Below, piece by piece: positions 17,566 to 26,063 of a stretch of 64,000 bases of DNA; position 1 is the first letter of the stretch, and every line of letters starts with the position of its first letter. Origin of the DNA: Anaerobutyricum hallii (lineage in GTDB: Bacteria > Bacillota > Clostridia > Lachnospirales > Lachnospiraceae); NCBI RefSeq assembly GCF_900209925.1, contig NZ_LT907978.1, forward strand, positions 1,485,219 to 1,549,218. The letters are read 5' to 3'. Both the position numbers and the translations under genes were made by a program. The notes under the pieces are model-generated. The model made no database searches. It was not told where the DNA came from and saw only the letters and a list, made by a program, of their open reading frames with translations.

Positions 17566-17747
17566 GAAATAAAATATTTCTAAATTATAAAGTTGAAAAC
17601 CTAGAACGTAAATAGTAGATATATAAAGCGGTTAAGATGCTCTTATCCTTACAACTATTCGTTAAAGTTGGATTTCGCGAATAGTTAGATTGCTCTTCTG
17701 ATTACCTTAATATTGGTTAATAAGTTTTTAGACACTCAAACATCTTT

Positions 17748-18932
17748 TTAATCTTCCTTGCACCATTGTTTATATTCACTTAATCTTCTTATAAAACCAT
17801 CGAATTCAGGAACAGTAAAATCTAATTCTTTGTATCGAATTGGATAAATAATTCCTTTATTAATTAACTGCGCTCTGATTGTAGAAATAGAGTTTACATT
17901 TTTGTGTAAATTTTTTGCTACATTTGATATTGTGCAAGGTAATTCACCGCATTTAACCATTGCAAATAAAAATCTTTTATCGCTTTGAGAACATCTTTCA
18001 TATCTTGTTTTAAAAAATCCAACATCAAGTATCGAAAAAAAATCATTAATGCTTGAATCAACTAATTCTTTATCTATTAAATGATCATTCATTTTATTAT
18101 ATACGATCTGGCATAATTGCTGGATAAAAAAAGGATATCCTTTTGTTATTTCAATTATTTCATTAACAGCTGCTTTACTATATCTGACGTTAAATTTTTT
18201 AGCTGGTTCTTCAATCGCTTTCTGAGATTCATCAGGAGTCAATGAGCCGATTTCTTTGTACATGAATAATCTTTCTGAGTAGGATTTTTCCTCAGATAAC
18301 ATTTTATATATTTTAGGAAGTCCTGCACCAATTATCATAATAGGATAACCTAATTGGTTTGCTCTATGCAAGGCAGCAATTAGAGCCCCTAATTCTTTTT
18401 GCTTCATATATTGAATCTCGTCAATAAAAAAGCAAATTGGTGTTCCTGTTTTTGCTCCTAACTCTCCAATACTTACGAATACCTCTGTTAAACTCTGTGT
18501 TAAATTTCCAGATGTATACAGTTCTCTTTCCTGCATAGATACAGAAAAAGTATTATCGTTTGGATTGAAGGATATGATTAAGGATTTAATAGCATCTAAT
18601 GGTTTTTGTATTAAATGTTTAAATTTCTCTATTGTACTTACCTTTCGGAGAAATGCCTGTGAACATTCTGCAATCTGTGAAATAAAATCATTTCTTTCTT
18701 CAATTTCGATATGTTTACAAAAGATTTTCTTTTCTGCTGCAATCGACTCTAATTTATTAATCAGAACAGTTTTTCCAACCCCTCGTAATCCACTGAAAAT
18801 AACAGATTGAACCGGTATATTCATTATTAATGCATCAAATATTTGTTCTATATTAGTAATATCTTTTTCTCTTCCAGCTATATACCCTGGCATTAATCCA
18901 GCACCTGGGCGATAAGGATTAATTTTAAACAT
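17748..18932 (-). CDS. Orphan AAA ATPase (archaeal ATPase/AAA_16-like) with C-terminal winged helix
   Basis: The 394-residue protein begins NPYRPGAGLMPGYIAGRE, the usual N-terminus of ORC/Cdc6-like or archaeal-type AAA ATPases. Walker A is FSGLRGVGKTVLINKL (~45-60) and Walker B is ICFFIDEIQYMKQ (~165). A sensor-like GAGLPKIYKML follows, then a lid region GYPFFIQQLCQIVYN and a C-terminal winged-helix segment (KCGELPCTISNVAKNLHKN...TIRAQLINKGIIYP). Such proteins occur as solitary genes in Clostridia; their partners are unknown and I do not assign a role. The gene has its own promoter (19024-19052) and a nearby perfect inverted repeat. Confidence 0.75.
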   Translation of the reverse strand: MFKINPYRPGAGLMPGYIAGREKDITNIEQIFDALIMNIPVQSVIFSGLRGVGKTVLINKLESIAAEKKIFCKHIEIEERNDFISQIAECSQAFLRKVSTIEKFKHLIQKPLDAIKSLIISFNPNDNTFSVSMQERELYTSGNLTQSLTEVFVSIGELGAKTGTPICFFIDEIQYMKQKELGALIAALHRANQLGYPIMIIGAGLPKIYKMLSEEKSYSERLFMYKEIGSLTPDESQKAIEEPAKKFNVRYSKAAVNEIIEITKGYPFFIQQLCQIVYNKMNDHLIDKELVDSSINDFFSILDVGFFKTRYERCSQSDKRFLFAMVKCGELPCTISNVAKNLHKNVNSISTIRAQLINKGIIYPIRYKELDFTVPEFDGFIRRLSEYKQWCKED

Positions 18933-19023
18933 GATTAATTCCTCCTTATTACGGGAGTAGCATTAGCTACGGAGTAATTCGTGACATCAAATTAGGGGCA
19001 AAATTCCTTTTGACCCTAACATT

Positions 19024-19052
19024 ATTATATCATGTCATAGTATGGCTTTCAA
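19024..19052 (-). promoter_or_regulatory. Sigma-A promoter of the AAA ATPase gene
   Basis: On the minus strand TTGAAA (19052-19047) and TATAAT (19029-19024) are spaced by 17 bp. The leader would be about 85 nt. Confidence 0.7.
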
Positions 19053-19081
19053 CATTCTTACGCAAATATACGCTTATAAAA

Positions 19082-19109
19082 TAATATAACGTCACTTTAC
19101 GTTATATTA
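19082..19109. promoter_or_regulatory. Perfect inverted repeat upstream of the ATPase promoter
   Basis: TAATATAACGT (19082-19092) and ACGTTATATTA (19099-19109) are perfect 11-bp arms with a 6-bp spacer, about 30 bp upstream of the -35 box. Two copies of TTACGCAAA flank it. It has the look of a dimeric regulator site; no T-run supports a terminator role. Confidence 0.45.
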
Positions 19110-19175
19110 CGCAAAAATAATCCTATATTTAAATTGTTTTCTAATTCAATACTTTTCCAATCTATTCTTGAAAAT

Positions 19176-19220
19176 AAAAAAAGCATCCTATTCCTCAAGG
19201 AATTTAAGAATGCTTTTTTT
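19176..19220 (-). terminator. Terminator of the copper operon
   Basis: AAAAAAAGCAT pairs with ATGCTTTTTTT with an inner ATTCCT/AGGAAT stem. It lies just downstream of the copA stop on the minus strand and has A/T runs on both sides. Confidence 0.75.
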
Positions 19221-19244
19221 ATAGCTGTTTAGCCCGACAAATTA

Positions 19245-19454
19245 TTACTTAATTTCAACAACTTCGTAATCTTTATCCTCAATTGTTTTCTTTAAGACAT
19301 CATCTGCAATCTCTTTTTCTAAAGTAACTACAGCCGTTCCCTTCTTATGGCTTACTTCTGCTGAAGCTACCTCTGGAAGTGCTTCTAATGCTTTCTTTAC
19401 TGCTGCTTCACAGTGTCCGCACATCATTCCTTTGATATTCATTGTCTTTGTCAT
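19245..19454 (-). CDS. Possible internally initiated CopZ-like copper chaperone (in frame with CopA C-terminus)
   Basis: The last 69 residues of CopA (MTKTMNIKGMMCGHCEAAVK onward) match the full length of free CopZ chaperones. An in-frame ATG is preceded at a good distance by AAAGAGG within the sequence for EKKEVNE. A free chaperone could therefore be made from the same mRNA by internal initiation. This is inference from the ribosome binding site; the alternative is simply a C-terminal domain of CopA. Confidence 0.4.
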   Translation of the reverse strand: MTKTMNIKGMMCGHCEAAVKKALEALPEVASAEVSHKKGTAVVTLEKEIADDVLKKTIEDKDYEVVEIK

Positions 19455-21782
19455 TTCATTTACCTCTTTCTTTTCATTATTATTTATGTTAATTAAACTA
19501 ACATCTATCGTGTTTTTCTTCTTTTTATCTTTTTTTGTGCTTCGAATATTTAACAGGTTTAAACGTAGTGCGTTTGTAACAACACAGAAACTGGATAAAC
19601 TCATTGCTGCCGCTCCAAACATTGGATTTAATTTCCATCCTAATACGGGAATCAACAGACCGGCTGCCAGAGGAATTCCAATTGTGTTATAGAAAAATGC
19701 CCAGAATAAGTTTTCATGGATATTTCTTAATACGCCTCGGCTTAAGCGGATTGCAGCCGGAACATCCGCGAGTTTACTCTTCATCAATACAACATCGGCG
19801 GCATCCATCGCTACATCAGTACCTGCTCCGATTGCGATTCCTACATCGGCGCGAGTTAAAGCTGGAGCATCATTAATTCCATCACCAACCATAGCAACTT
19901 TACCTTTTTTACCTAATGCTTGAATAACACTTTCCTTTCCGTCTGGAAGAACGCCTGCGATTACATTGTCAACACCTGCCTGTTCTCCGATTGCCTTTGC
20001 AGTACGTTCATTATCTCCTGTCAGCATAACAACATGAATCCCCATCGCCTTTAACTCTTTAATTGCCTGTGGGCTGTCTTCCTTAATTACGTCAGCTACG
20101 GCAATCATTCCGAGAAGACGATTCTCTTTTGCAAAGAAAAGAGGAGTTTTTCCAGCAGACGCTAATTGTTCTGCGCTATGTTTTAATTTCCTGGAGATAG
20201 ATAAACTCTTTTCTATAAAAAGCAAATTACCACCAATAAGGGTTTCTTCATTCAATGTTCCTGTAAGCCCATTTCCTGGAACAGCTTTGAAATTATCTAC
20301 AACAGAAACCGTAAAGTTTTTCTCTTCACCATATTCTACGATTGCCTTTGCTAACGGATGCTCACTCTTCTTTTCCAGTGAAAATGCTGTTTCTAAAAGT
20401 TCCTGTTCACTGATTCCGTCAACCGGAAGAATATCTGTTACTTTCGGCTGACCATTTGTGATCGTTCCAGTCTTATCTAAGGCAACAATATCAACCTTGC
20501 CAGCTTCCTCTAAGGATACAGCCGTCTTAAATAAAATACCATGTTTGGCACCAACGCCGTTTCCAACCATGATCGCAACCGGTGTTGCAAGACCTAATGC
20601 ACAAGGGCAGCTGATCACAAGAACAGAGATACCTCTTGCAAGGGCAAAACCAACACTCTCTCCGGCAAGAAGCCAGCCGATAATCGTGATAATCGCAATT
20701 GTGATAACAGCAGGTACAAAAATACCAGACACCTTATCAGCAATCTTTGCAATAGGAGCCTTTGTTGCCGCCGCATCACTTACCATCTTGATAATCTGAG
20801 AAAGAGTGGTATCCTCTCCTACTCTTGTAGCCTCACATTTAATAAAGCCGGATTGATTAATCGTTGCGGCGGAAACAGTATCTCCTACAGCCTTATCTAC
20901 TGGAATACTCTCTCCAGTAAGAGTTGCCTCATCAATCGCACTATTTCCCTCAAGGACAATACCATCTACCGGTATACTTTCCCCTGGTTTTACAAGAAAA
21001 ATGTCTCCCTTTTTCACCTGATCAGCAGAAATCAGCATTTCCTGTTCATTGCGGACAACGGTAGCCATCTTTGGAGCAAGATTCATAAGGCTCTTTAATG
21101 CATCTGTTGTTTTTCCTTTTGAATATGCCTCTAATGTTTTACCAAGAGTAATCAAAGTAAGAATCATTGCCGCAGATTCAAAATAAAACTCATGCATATA
21201 GCTCATAACAAGCTTATCATTTCCGGCAGTTTGCGCTACGGTCATCGCAAACAGAGCATACGTACTATAACCAAATGCTGCTGTTGCCCCCATCGCAACT
21301 AAAGTATCCATATTGGGTGCCCTGTGAATTAGACTTGTAAATCCGCTAATAAAGAAACGCTGATTAATTACCATAATGATTACAGTAAATAAAAGCTGTG
21401 CAAGCCCCATACCGACATGATTATTATTTAAGAAGCCCGGTAACGGCCAGTTCCACATCATGTGTCCCATAGAAAGGTACATAAGCGGCATCAAAAAGAT
21501 AAGAGAAATAATCAGTCTCTTTAATAACTTTGGTGTCTCCGTATCTGCTAAAGCTTCCGCTCCCTGACTACTCTCCATCTGCGCCCCTTTTACAGAAGCA
21601 TGATAACCTGCTTTTTCTACGGCTGCCACAATATCTGCTGAAGTAGCCGTTCCTTCTACTCCCATAGAATTTGTTAATAAACTTACAGAAACATCTGTAA
21701 CACCAGGTACGTTAGAAACTACTTTTTCTACACGAGCCTGACATGCTGCACAGGTCATTCCTGTTATACTATACTGTTCCAT
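19245..21782 (-). CDS. copA: Copper-exporting P1B-type ATPase with an added C-terminal CopZ-like domain
   Basis: The 845-residue CopA pumps Cu(I) out of the cytoplasm. An N-terminal heavy-metal-associated domain has GMTCAACQ (CxxC at 11-14). Membrane helices follow, then the TGES phosphatase motif (LTGESIPVD), the transmembrane CPC motif (ISCPCALGLATPV, ~395), the phosphorylation site DKTGTITNG (~435), the SEHPLAKAI loop and GDGINDAPAL (~632). After the last helices a charged linker (KDKKKKNTIDVSLININNN) leads to a second metal-binding domain with GMMCGHCEAAV. That tail is normally a separate CopZ chaperone and has its own possible start (19454). It lies 25 nt downstream of csoR in one operon. 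Confidence 0.92.
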   Translation of the reverse strand: MEQYSITGMTCAACQARVEKVVSNVPGVTDVSVSLLTNSMGVEGTATSADIVAAVEKAGYHASVKGAQMESSQGAEALADTETPKLLKRLIISLIFLMPLMYLSMGHMMWNWPLPGFLNNNHVGMGLAQLLFTVIIMVINQRFFISGFTSLIHRAPNMDTLVAMGATAAFGYSTYALFAMTVAQTAGNDKLVMSYMHEFYFESAAMILTLITLGKTLEAYSKGKTTDALKSLMNLAPKMATVVRNEQEMLISADQVKKGDIFLVKPGESIPVDGIVLEGNSAIDEATLTGESIPVDKAVGDTVSAATINQSGFIKCEATRVGEDTTLSQIIKMVSDAAATKAPIAKIADKVSGIFVPAVITIAIITIIGWLLAGESVGFALARGISVLVISCPCALGLATPVAIMVGNGVGAKHGILFKTAVSLEEAGKVDIVALDKTGTITNGQPKVTDILPVDGISEQELLETAFSLEKKSEHPLAKAIVEYGEEKNFTVSVVDNFKAVPGNGLTGTLNEETLIGGNLLFIEKSLSISRKLKHSAEQLASAGKTPLFFAKENRLLGMIAVADVIKEDSPQAIKELKAMGIHVVMLTGDNERTAKAIGEQAGVDNVIAGVLPDGKESVIQALGKKGKVAMVGDGINDAPALTRADVGIAIGAGTDVAMDAADVVLMKSKLADVPAAIRLSRGVLRNIHENLFWAFFYNTIGIPLAAGLLIPVLGWKLNPMFGAAAMSLSSFCVVTNALRLNLLNIRSTKKDKKKKNTIDVSLININNNEKKEVNEMTKTMNIKGMMCGHCEAAVKKALEALPEVASAEVSHKKGTAVVTLEKEIADDVLKKTIEDKDYEVVEIK

Positions 21783-21807
21783 TCTGTCTCCTCTCTGTCT
21801 GAAAAAT

Positions 21808-22194
21808 CTACTTCATTAACTTTTGCAACGTTACAACTAACTCCTCTATAACCTCGTCATTTCCCGCCTGAATATTTTCTTTTACACAGGTACGAATATG
21901 ATTCGAAATCAATACTTTATTAAAACTATTCAATGCCGCATTGATTGCAGAAACTTGTGTAAGAATATCAATACAATATGCATCATTCTCTAACATCGAC
22001 CGAACACCACGAACCTGTCCTTCGATACGGCTTAAACGATTGAGCAATGCCTTAAATTCTTTTTCTGAACGAACTTTTTTCTTTACACTGCAATTTTGAC
22101 ACTTCGGTTGAGAAGAACTGCTTTTAAAACTATCATTCGCTCCACAGTGACAAGATAAAGAAATATCTTCTTTATTATTACAACACTCTCCCAT
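21808..22194 (-). CDS. csoR: CsoR-type copper-sensing repressor with Cys-rich N-terminal extension
   Basis: The 128-residue protein. From ~42 it is a standard CsoR/DUF156 fold: KALLNRLSRIEGQVRGVRSML, the metal ligand Cys in AYCIDILTQ, and His and Cys in NHIRTCVKE (the Cu(I) site C-H-C). Residues 1-40 are an added stretch with seven Cys and one His (ECCNN, SCHCG, PKCQNCS), which could bind extra metal. It is the first gene of the operon with copA. A palindromic CsoR-type operator overlaps the promoter at 22250-22278, so autoregulation and copper induction are expected. Confidence 0.9.
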   Translation of the reverse strand: MGECCNNKEDISLSCHCGANDSFKSSSSQPKCQNCSVKKKVRSEKEFKALLNRLSRIEGQVRGVRSMLENDAYCIDILTQVSAINAALNSFNKVLISNHIRTCVKENIQAGNDEVIEELVVTLQKLMK

Positions 22195-22249
22195 AGCATT
22201 TTCCTTTCTGTAAATTTTATTCTCTATTATTCTCTATCAGATAAGTAGG

Positions 22250-22278
22250 ATTATATACCCCATAAGGGTATTTTGCAA
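22250..22278 (-). promoter_or_regulatory. csoR-copA promoter with CsoR operator
   Basis: On the minus strand TTGCAA (22278-22273) and TATAAT (22255-22250) are 17 bp apart. Between them is ATACCC-CATAA-GGGTAT (22255-22271), a palindrome of the GTAT-CCC/GGG-ATAC kind known for CsoR operators of copper operons. Confidence 0.8.
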
Positions 22279-22314
22279 GCAATATTTAAAAAAATTATTA
22301 TTACAAATTAGAAT

Positions 22315-22350
22315 AAAAAAGGATCTATCCTTTGTAATGATAAATCCTTT
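22315..22350 (-). terminator. Probable terminator after the phosphatase gene
   Basis: On the minus strand AAAGGAT...ATCCTTTTTT forms a 7-bp stem with a T-run. It lies about 100 bp past the stop of the metallophosphatase gene and just upstream of the csoR promoter. Confidence 0.5.
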
Positions 22351-22455
22351 AAATTCAAAAATTTTCAATATTAATAGTTTCCATTATATCATCAATAGTA
22401 AATCTGTTCATAAAAATATTTATAAATGCACGTAGTATTCTCTTAATAAAATGAT

Positions 22456-23178
22456 TTAACAATTTCCATAATTAACCATACTATAATCCCATGTAATAGT
22501 ATCTAATAAAAGGAACTCTTCTGTTCCTATTGGTTTGCCATCCCGATCTGTGGAAAATACATCGCACGATATCACATTGTTCTTTTTTGTAATAGTTTCT
22601 ATCGGAGTATGCCCGACTACCTGCAGGAATTGATGTGACTTATACATTTTCACATCTGTATACTGTGGTCTGAGCCAGATTGGGGAGCCGTCATACCACA
22701 TCTCCATTTTTCCCAAATTATTAATGTAGTCTAAAACAGTGTCCACATCATCGTGCTTTGTCTTTGGAACATATAAGTCAACAAAATTCTTAGCTACTCC
22801 TGCATGTGAAAACAGAACATTATCAATTCTGTGCACATACTTTATTGGATTATTCTCTGGTAATACTTCCTTTAAATCAAGCAACTTTTTTTGTACGGTA
22901 TAAGCAGCCATAGTACTGTATCCCGTTTCTAACTCACGCCAAACATAACTTAAATCATGATTTCCATAGCACCAGGCAGTATCCGGATATTTTTTTGCAA
23001 AACGAATAGCCTCTTCGTAAGTCTCCTCATAAAACAGGATATTAAACTGTTTGTCCCAGTCATCAGGAATGTCCATCAAACAAACCGCTCTTTGTGCAAT
23101 CCCTCGCTCCATCAATTCCGCTGCCTGTTTAAACATAAATGGTTTTAAATGTATATCTGGTATTACAAGAACTTTCAT
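22456..23178 (-). CDS. Calcineurin-like metallophosphoesterase
   Basis: About 240 residues. The metal-binding motifs of the family are present: VIPDIHLKP (D-x-H, ~5-8), a GD-like site in LMDIPDDWDKQF that is not the classical GD-x-x-D-R-G, YGNHDLSYV (GNHD, ~70), SHAGVAK and VVGHTPIET (GH-x-H replaced by GHT). These resemble the cytosolic serine/threonine or Ap4A-type phosphatases. The start at 23178 is set by AAGGAGGAA upstream; the longer frame to 23298 overlaps the neighbouring gene. It starts 56 bp after the DUF218 gene stop and is probably co-transcribed. The substrate is unknown. Confidence 0.75.
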   Translation of the reverse strand: MKVLVIPDIHLKPFMFKQAAELMERGIAQRAVCLMDIPDDWDKQFNILFYEETYEEAIRFAKKYPDTAWCYGNHDLSYVWRELETGYSTMAAYTVQKKLLDLKEVLPENNPIKYVHRIDNVLFSHAGVAKNFVDLYVPKTKHDDVDTVLDYINNLGKMEMWYDGSPIWLRPQYTDVKMYKSHQFLQVVGHTPIETITKKNNVISCDVFSTDRDGKPIGTEEFLLLDTITWDYSMVNYGNC

Positions 23179-23234
23179 AAATAGTTTCCTCCTTTCTGAT
23201 AATGGGCAATTCATACAAAATTGTTGCAACTTAC

Positions 23235-23993
23235 CTATAACACCTGATACAAAATCCCATACAACTCCCTCACATAAAATGTAGGAAACAGCCACCATGC
23301 AGTATGACCAGGTACCGCCCCAACGGAAAAACCAAGTGTCTTTGCTATCTTTGAAGCGCGATACTGATGATAATCACTTGTTGCAATCGCTATATTCTTA
23401 CTTAATCCTCTCTCTTCTATTATTTTTTTAGAAAATCTCAGATTTTCCCTCGTAGAAGTTGATTTATCTTCTTTTATAATTCTTGAAAAATGAATTCCTT
23501 TCTTTATCAGGTAGCGGTACATGCACTCCGCTTCACTGATTTTTTCTCCCTCGCCCATTCCACCGGATACAATACATTGTGAATCAGGATTTTCCTCTAA
23601 ATAGATAAGAGCCGCATCTAACCTTTCCCGCAAAGAACGACTGGCATGTTCTCCATATACTTTACAGCCAAGTACAATGAGCGTTGCATTCTCCTTTGGC
23701 TTTTTTGTTGATGCCTTTACGATAAAAATGGTTTCGATAATTACAGTTATCACTACAACACTAACAACAGCTATTACAATACCAATCACACACTTTCCAA
23801 GAAAATTTTTTTGCAAATAAAATATTCCTTGCTGAAAATTCTTATAAAAAATGCCTCCAAGCAGCAAAATACCGCTAACTACTAATCCTGTAAGATTCCC
23901 AATATTTAAAATTCGGTGAGTGAATAATGGAATACTGAACCATATGAAAAAAACTGCACCAATTAGAATCGTTAAAATATGTATTATTTTCAA
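23235..23993 (-). CDS. YdcF/ElyC-like DUF218 membrane protein
   Basis: The 252-residue protein has three to four N-terminal membrane helices (~5-100) and a C-terminal DUF218 domain. Landmarks are LIVLGCKVYGEHASRSLRER, CIVSGGMGEGEKISEAECMY, KEDKSTSTRENLRFSKKII and IATSDYHQYRASKIAKTLGF. The family includes SanA, ElyC and YdcF, linked to cell-envelope processes in other bacteria, but the reaction is not established. Upstream of the metallophosphatase on the same strand. Confidence 0.8.
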   Translation of the reverse strand: MKIIHILTILIGAVFFIWFSIPLFTHRILNIGNLTGLVVSGILLLGGIFYKNFQQGIFYLQKNFLGKCVIGIVIAVVSVVVITVIIETIFIVKASTKKPKENATLIVLGCKVYGEHASRSLRERLDAALIYLEENPDSQCIVSGGMGEGEKISEAECMYRYLIKKGIHFSRIIKEDKSTSTRENLRFSKKIIEERGLSKNIAIATSDYHQYRASKIAKTLGFSVGAVPGHTAWWLFPTFYVRELYGILYQVL

Positions 23994-24164
23994 TTTCTAA
24001 AAACCTGCCTTTCTTATCTTGTAAATTTTCAATTACATATCTGTTACATATCTATATCCGCTACACAAGATCTGATTACTTTTATAAGTATAGCATATTG
24101 AGATTTTCTTAGCTATGATTTATGTTTCTCTTCTTTTTCTGCTTTTTTACACTTCTTTAATCGG

Positions 24165-24207
24165 ATGTACTCTCGAGTCTTTCTTGCACTTGATTTTGTG
24201 AGTACAT
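24165..24207 (+). repeat. Short variant of the palindrome-ended repeat, copy C
   Basis: A 43-bp unit with ATGTACTC and GAGTACAT ends and the shared stretch GAGTCTTTCTTGCA (as in copy A on the + strand). The centre reads CTTGATTTTG, the complement of the corresponding AAAATCAAG in copy A, so the loop looks inverted or deleted. It lies about 190 bp before the XRE-AlaA gene. Confidence 0.55.
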
Positions 24208-24268
24208 TCGGCAAACAAGTTCAATCATATCAGGATACTTTTTTCAACTGTATAAAAATTCAATATAG

Positions 24269-24365
24269 AAAGTTCAAATTTATTTATTTTATATTGAACT
24301 TTTTCCTTCCGTGTGCTATACTCTGTCTAAATCTTACAAGCATACAACGCAAATTGAACTTTGCG
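24269..24365 (+). promoter_or_regulatory. Promoter and repeated operator sites of the XRE-AlaA gene
   Basis: TTGAAC (24294-24299) and TATACT (24317-24322) are spaced by 17 bp. The nonamer TTGAACTTT or its complement occurs three times: 24269-24277, 24294-24302 (on the -35) and 24354-24362. The last sits in the palindrome CGCAAA-TTGAAC-TTTGCG (24348-24365). Sites over and after the promoter suggest repression, possibly by the XRE domain encoded by the gene itself. Confidence 0.6.
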
Positions 24366-24394
24366 CAATCATAAAAACAGAAAGGAGCAGCTAG

Positions 24395-25966
24395 ATGATT
24401 CAAAAAGAAGTCTTCTCAGAGCGATTAAAAGCTGCCATGAAGAAACAAAACGTAAAGCAGATTGATCTTGTACGAGCGGCGCAGTCACAGGGTATCAAAC
24501 TTGGAAAAAGTCATATAAGCCAGTATGTAAGCGGAAAAACAGTTCCAAGGACGGATATTTTATTGTTTTTGGCGAAAACATTACAAGTAGAAGAAAAATG
24601 GCTGATTGGTATATCGGATATGGAATCTGACACAGCCATTTCTGCCAATAAAAATAGAGATCTATTAGATAAGAACGATACTAGTAATACTATACAAACA
24701 ACCTCTGCAGAAATTATCAGCAGGGACATTAGTAATAAAGAGGAAAGAACAATGCGTGAATTTAAGAAATCATCCAAATTAGATAATGTTTTATATGATG
24801 TAAGAGGACCAGTTGTTGATGAAGCTGCTCGTATGGAAGAGGCTGGGACACATGTTTTAAAATTAAATATTGGTAATCCGGCACCGTTCGGTTTCCGTAC
24901 TCCTGATGAAGTAATTTATGATATGCGCCAGCAGTTAACAGACTGTGAAGGATATTCAAATGCAATGGGATTGTTTTCAGCAAGAAAAGCGATTATGCAG
25001 TATGCACAGTTAAAACATATTCCAAATGTGAATATCAATGATATCTACACTGGAAATGGTGTCAGTGAATTGATTAATCTTTGTATGTCAGCACTCCTTG
25101 ATACAGGAGATGAAATCTTAATTCCTTCTCCGGATTATCCACTCTGGACTGCCTGTGCTACGTTAGCAGGTGGAAAAGCTGTTCATTACATTTGTGATGA
25201 GGAGTCAGAATGGTATCCGGATATTAATGATATCCGCAAAAAAATTAACGACCACACAAAGGCAATCGTTATTATCAATCCTAATAATCCCACAGGTGCA
25301 CTCTATCCAAAAGAAGTGTTAGAACAGATTGTGCAGGTAGCAAGAGAACATCAGTTAATTATCTTTTCTGATGAGATTTATGACCGTCTTGTTATGGATG
25401 GCGAAAAACATATTTCCATTGCTTCTCTCGCACCGGATTTATTCTGTGTAACATTTAGTGGATTATCTAAATCCCATATGATTGCAGGCTTTCGTGTTGG
25501 CTGGATGATCTTAAGTGGAAATAAAGCTATGGCCAAAGACTATATCGAAGGTTTAAACATGCTCTCTAATATGCGTCTTTGTTCTAATGTTCCAGGCCAG
25601 TCCATCATACAGACAGCACTCGGCGGACATCAGAGCGTAGAAGACTATATTATGCCTGGCGGAAGAGTTTATGAACAAAGAGAATTCATTTACAAGGCTC
25701 TTACAGATATTCCGGGAATCAGCGCAGTAAAACCGAAAGCAGCTTTTTACATCTTCCCAAAGATCGATACGAAAAAGTTCAATATTGTGAACGATGAGCA
25801 ATTCGTACTAGATCTGTTACGAGAAAAAAAGGTATTACTTATTCATGGTGGTGGATTCAACTGGAAACAGCCAGACCATTTTCGTGTTGTATATCTGCCA
25901 CGAATCGAAGTATTAAAAAAAGCAACGACAGGTATGGCTGAATTTTTAAGCACGTATCATCAGTAA
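24395..25966 (+). CDS. alaA: XRE-family DNA-binding domain fused to AlaA-type alanine aminotransferase
   Basis: The 523-residue protein. Residues 1-75 are an XRE helix-turn-helix (ERLKAAMKKQNVKQIDLVRAA...SHISQYVSGKTVPRTDILLFLA). A polar linker (~76-118) follows, then from MREFKKSSKLDNVLYDVRGP a complete class I PLP-dependent aminotransferase very like E. coli AlaA (glutamate-pyruvate aminotransferase): LNIGNPAPFGF, GNGVSELI, IINPNNPTGA, FSDEIYDRL, PLP-lysine in FSGLSKSHMIAGFRVGW (~358) and the conserved end FLSTYHQ. An internal ATG at 24752, preceded by AAAGAGGA, would give a stand-alone 404-residue enzyme. Autoregulation linked to amino-acid or PLP state is inferred. The ribosome binding site of the full gene is AAAGGAG. 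Confidence 0.9.
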   Translation: MIQKEVFSERLKAAMKKQNVKQIDLVRAAQSQGIKLGKSHISQYVSGKTVPRTDILLFLAKTLQVEEKWLIGISDMESDTAISANKNRDLLDKNDTSNTIQTTSAEIISRDISNKEERTMREFKKSSKLDNVLYDVRGPVVDEAARMEEAGTHVLKLNIGNPAPFGFRTPDEVIYDMRQQLTDCEGYSNAMGLFSARKAIMQYAQLKHIPNVNINDIYTGNGVSELINLCMSALLDTGDEILIPSPDYPLWTACATLAGGKAVHYICDEESEWYPDINDIRKKINDHTKAIVIINPNNPTGALYPKEVLEQIVQVAREHQLIIFSDEIYDRLVMDGEKHISIASLAPDLFCVTFSGLSKSHMIAGFRVGWMILSGNKAMAKDYIEGLNMLSNMRLCSNVPGQSIIQTALGGHQSVEDYIMPGGRVYEQREFIYKALTDIPGISAVKPKAAFYIFPKIDTKKFNIVNDEQFVLDLLREKKVLLIHGGGFNWKQPDHFRVVYLPRIEVLKKATTGMAEFLSTYHQ

Positions 25967-25995
25967 ATTAGTAAGATAAGCTTTTCTCTTTTAAG

Positions 25996-26056
25996 TCTGA
26001 CAGTGGCTGGATAAGGTTTCAATATAATTCAGCCACTGTCAGAAGACCATTTTTTA
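25996..26056 (+). terminator. Terminator after alaA
   Basis: A perfect 14-bp stem (TCTGACAGTGGCTG, 25996-26009, with 26030-26043), a 20-nt loop, and a downstream TTTTTT. It separates alaA from the convergent SorC regulator. Confidence 0.8.
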
Positions 26057-26063
26057 AATGATT

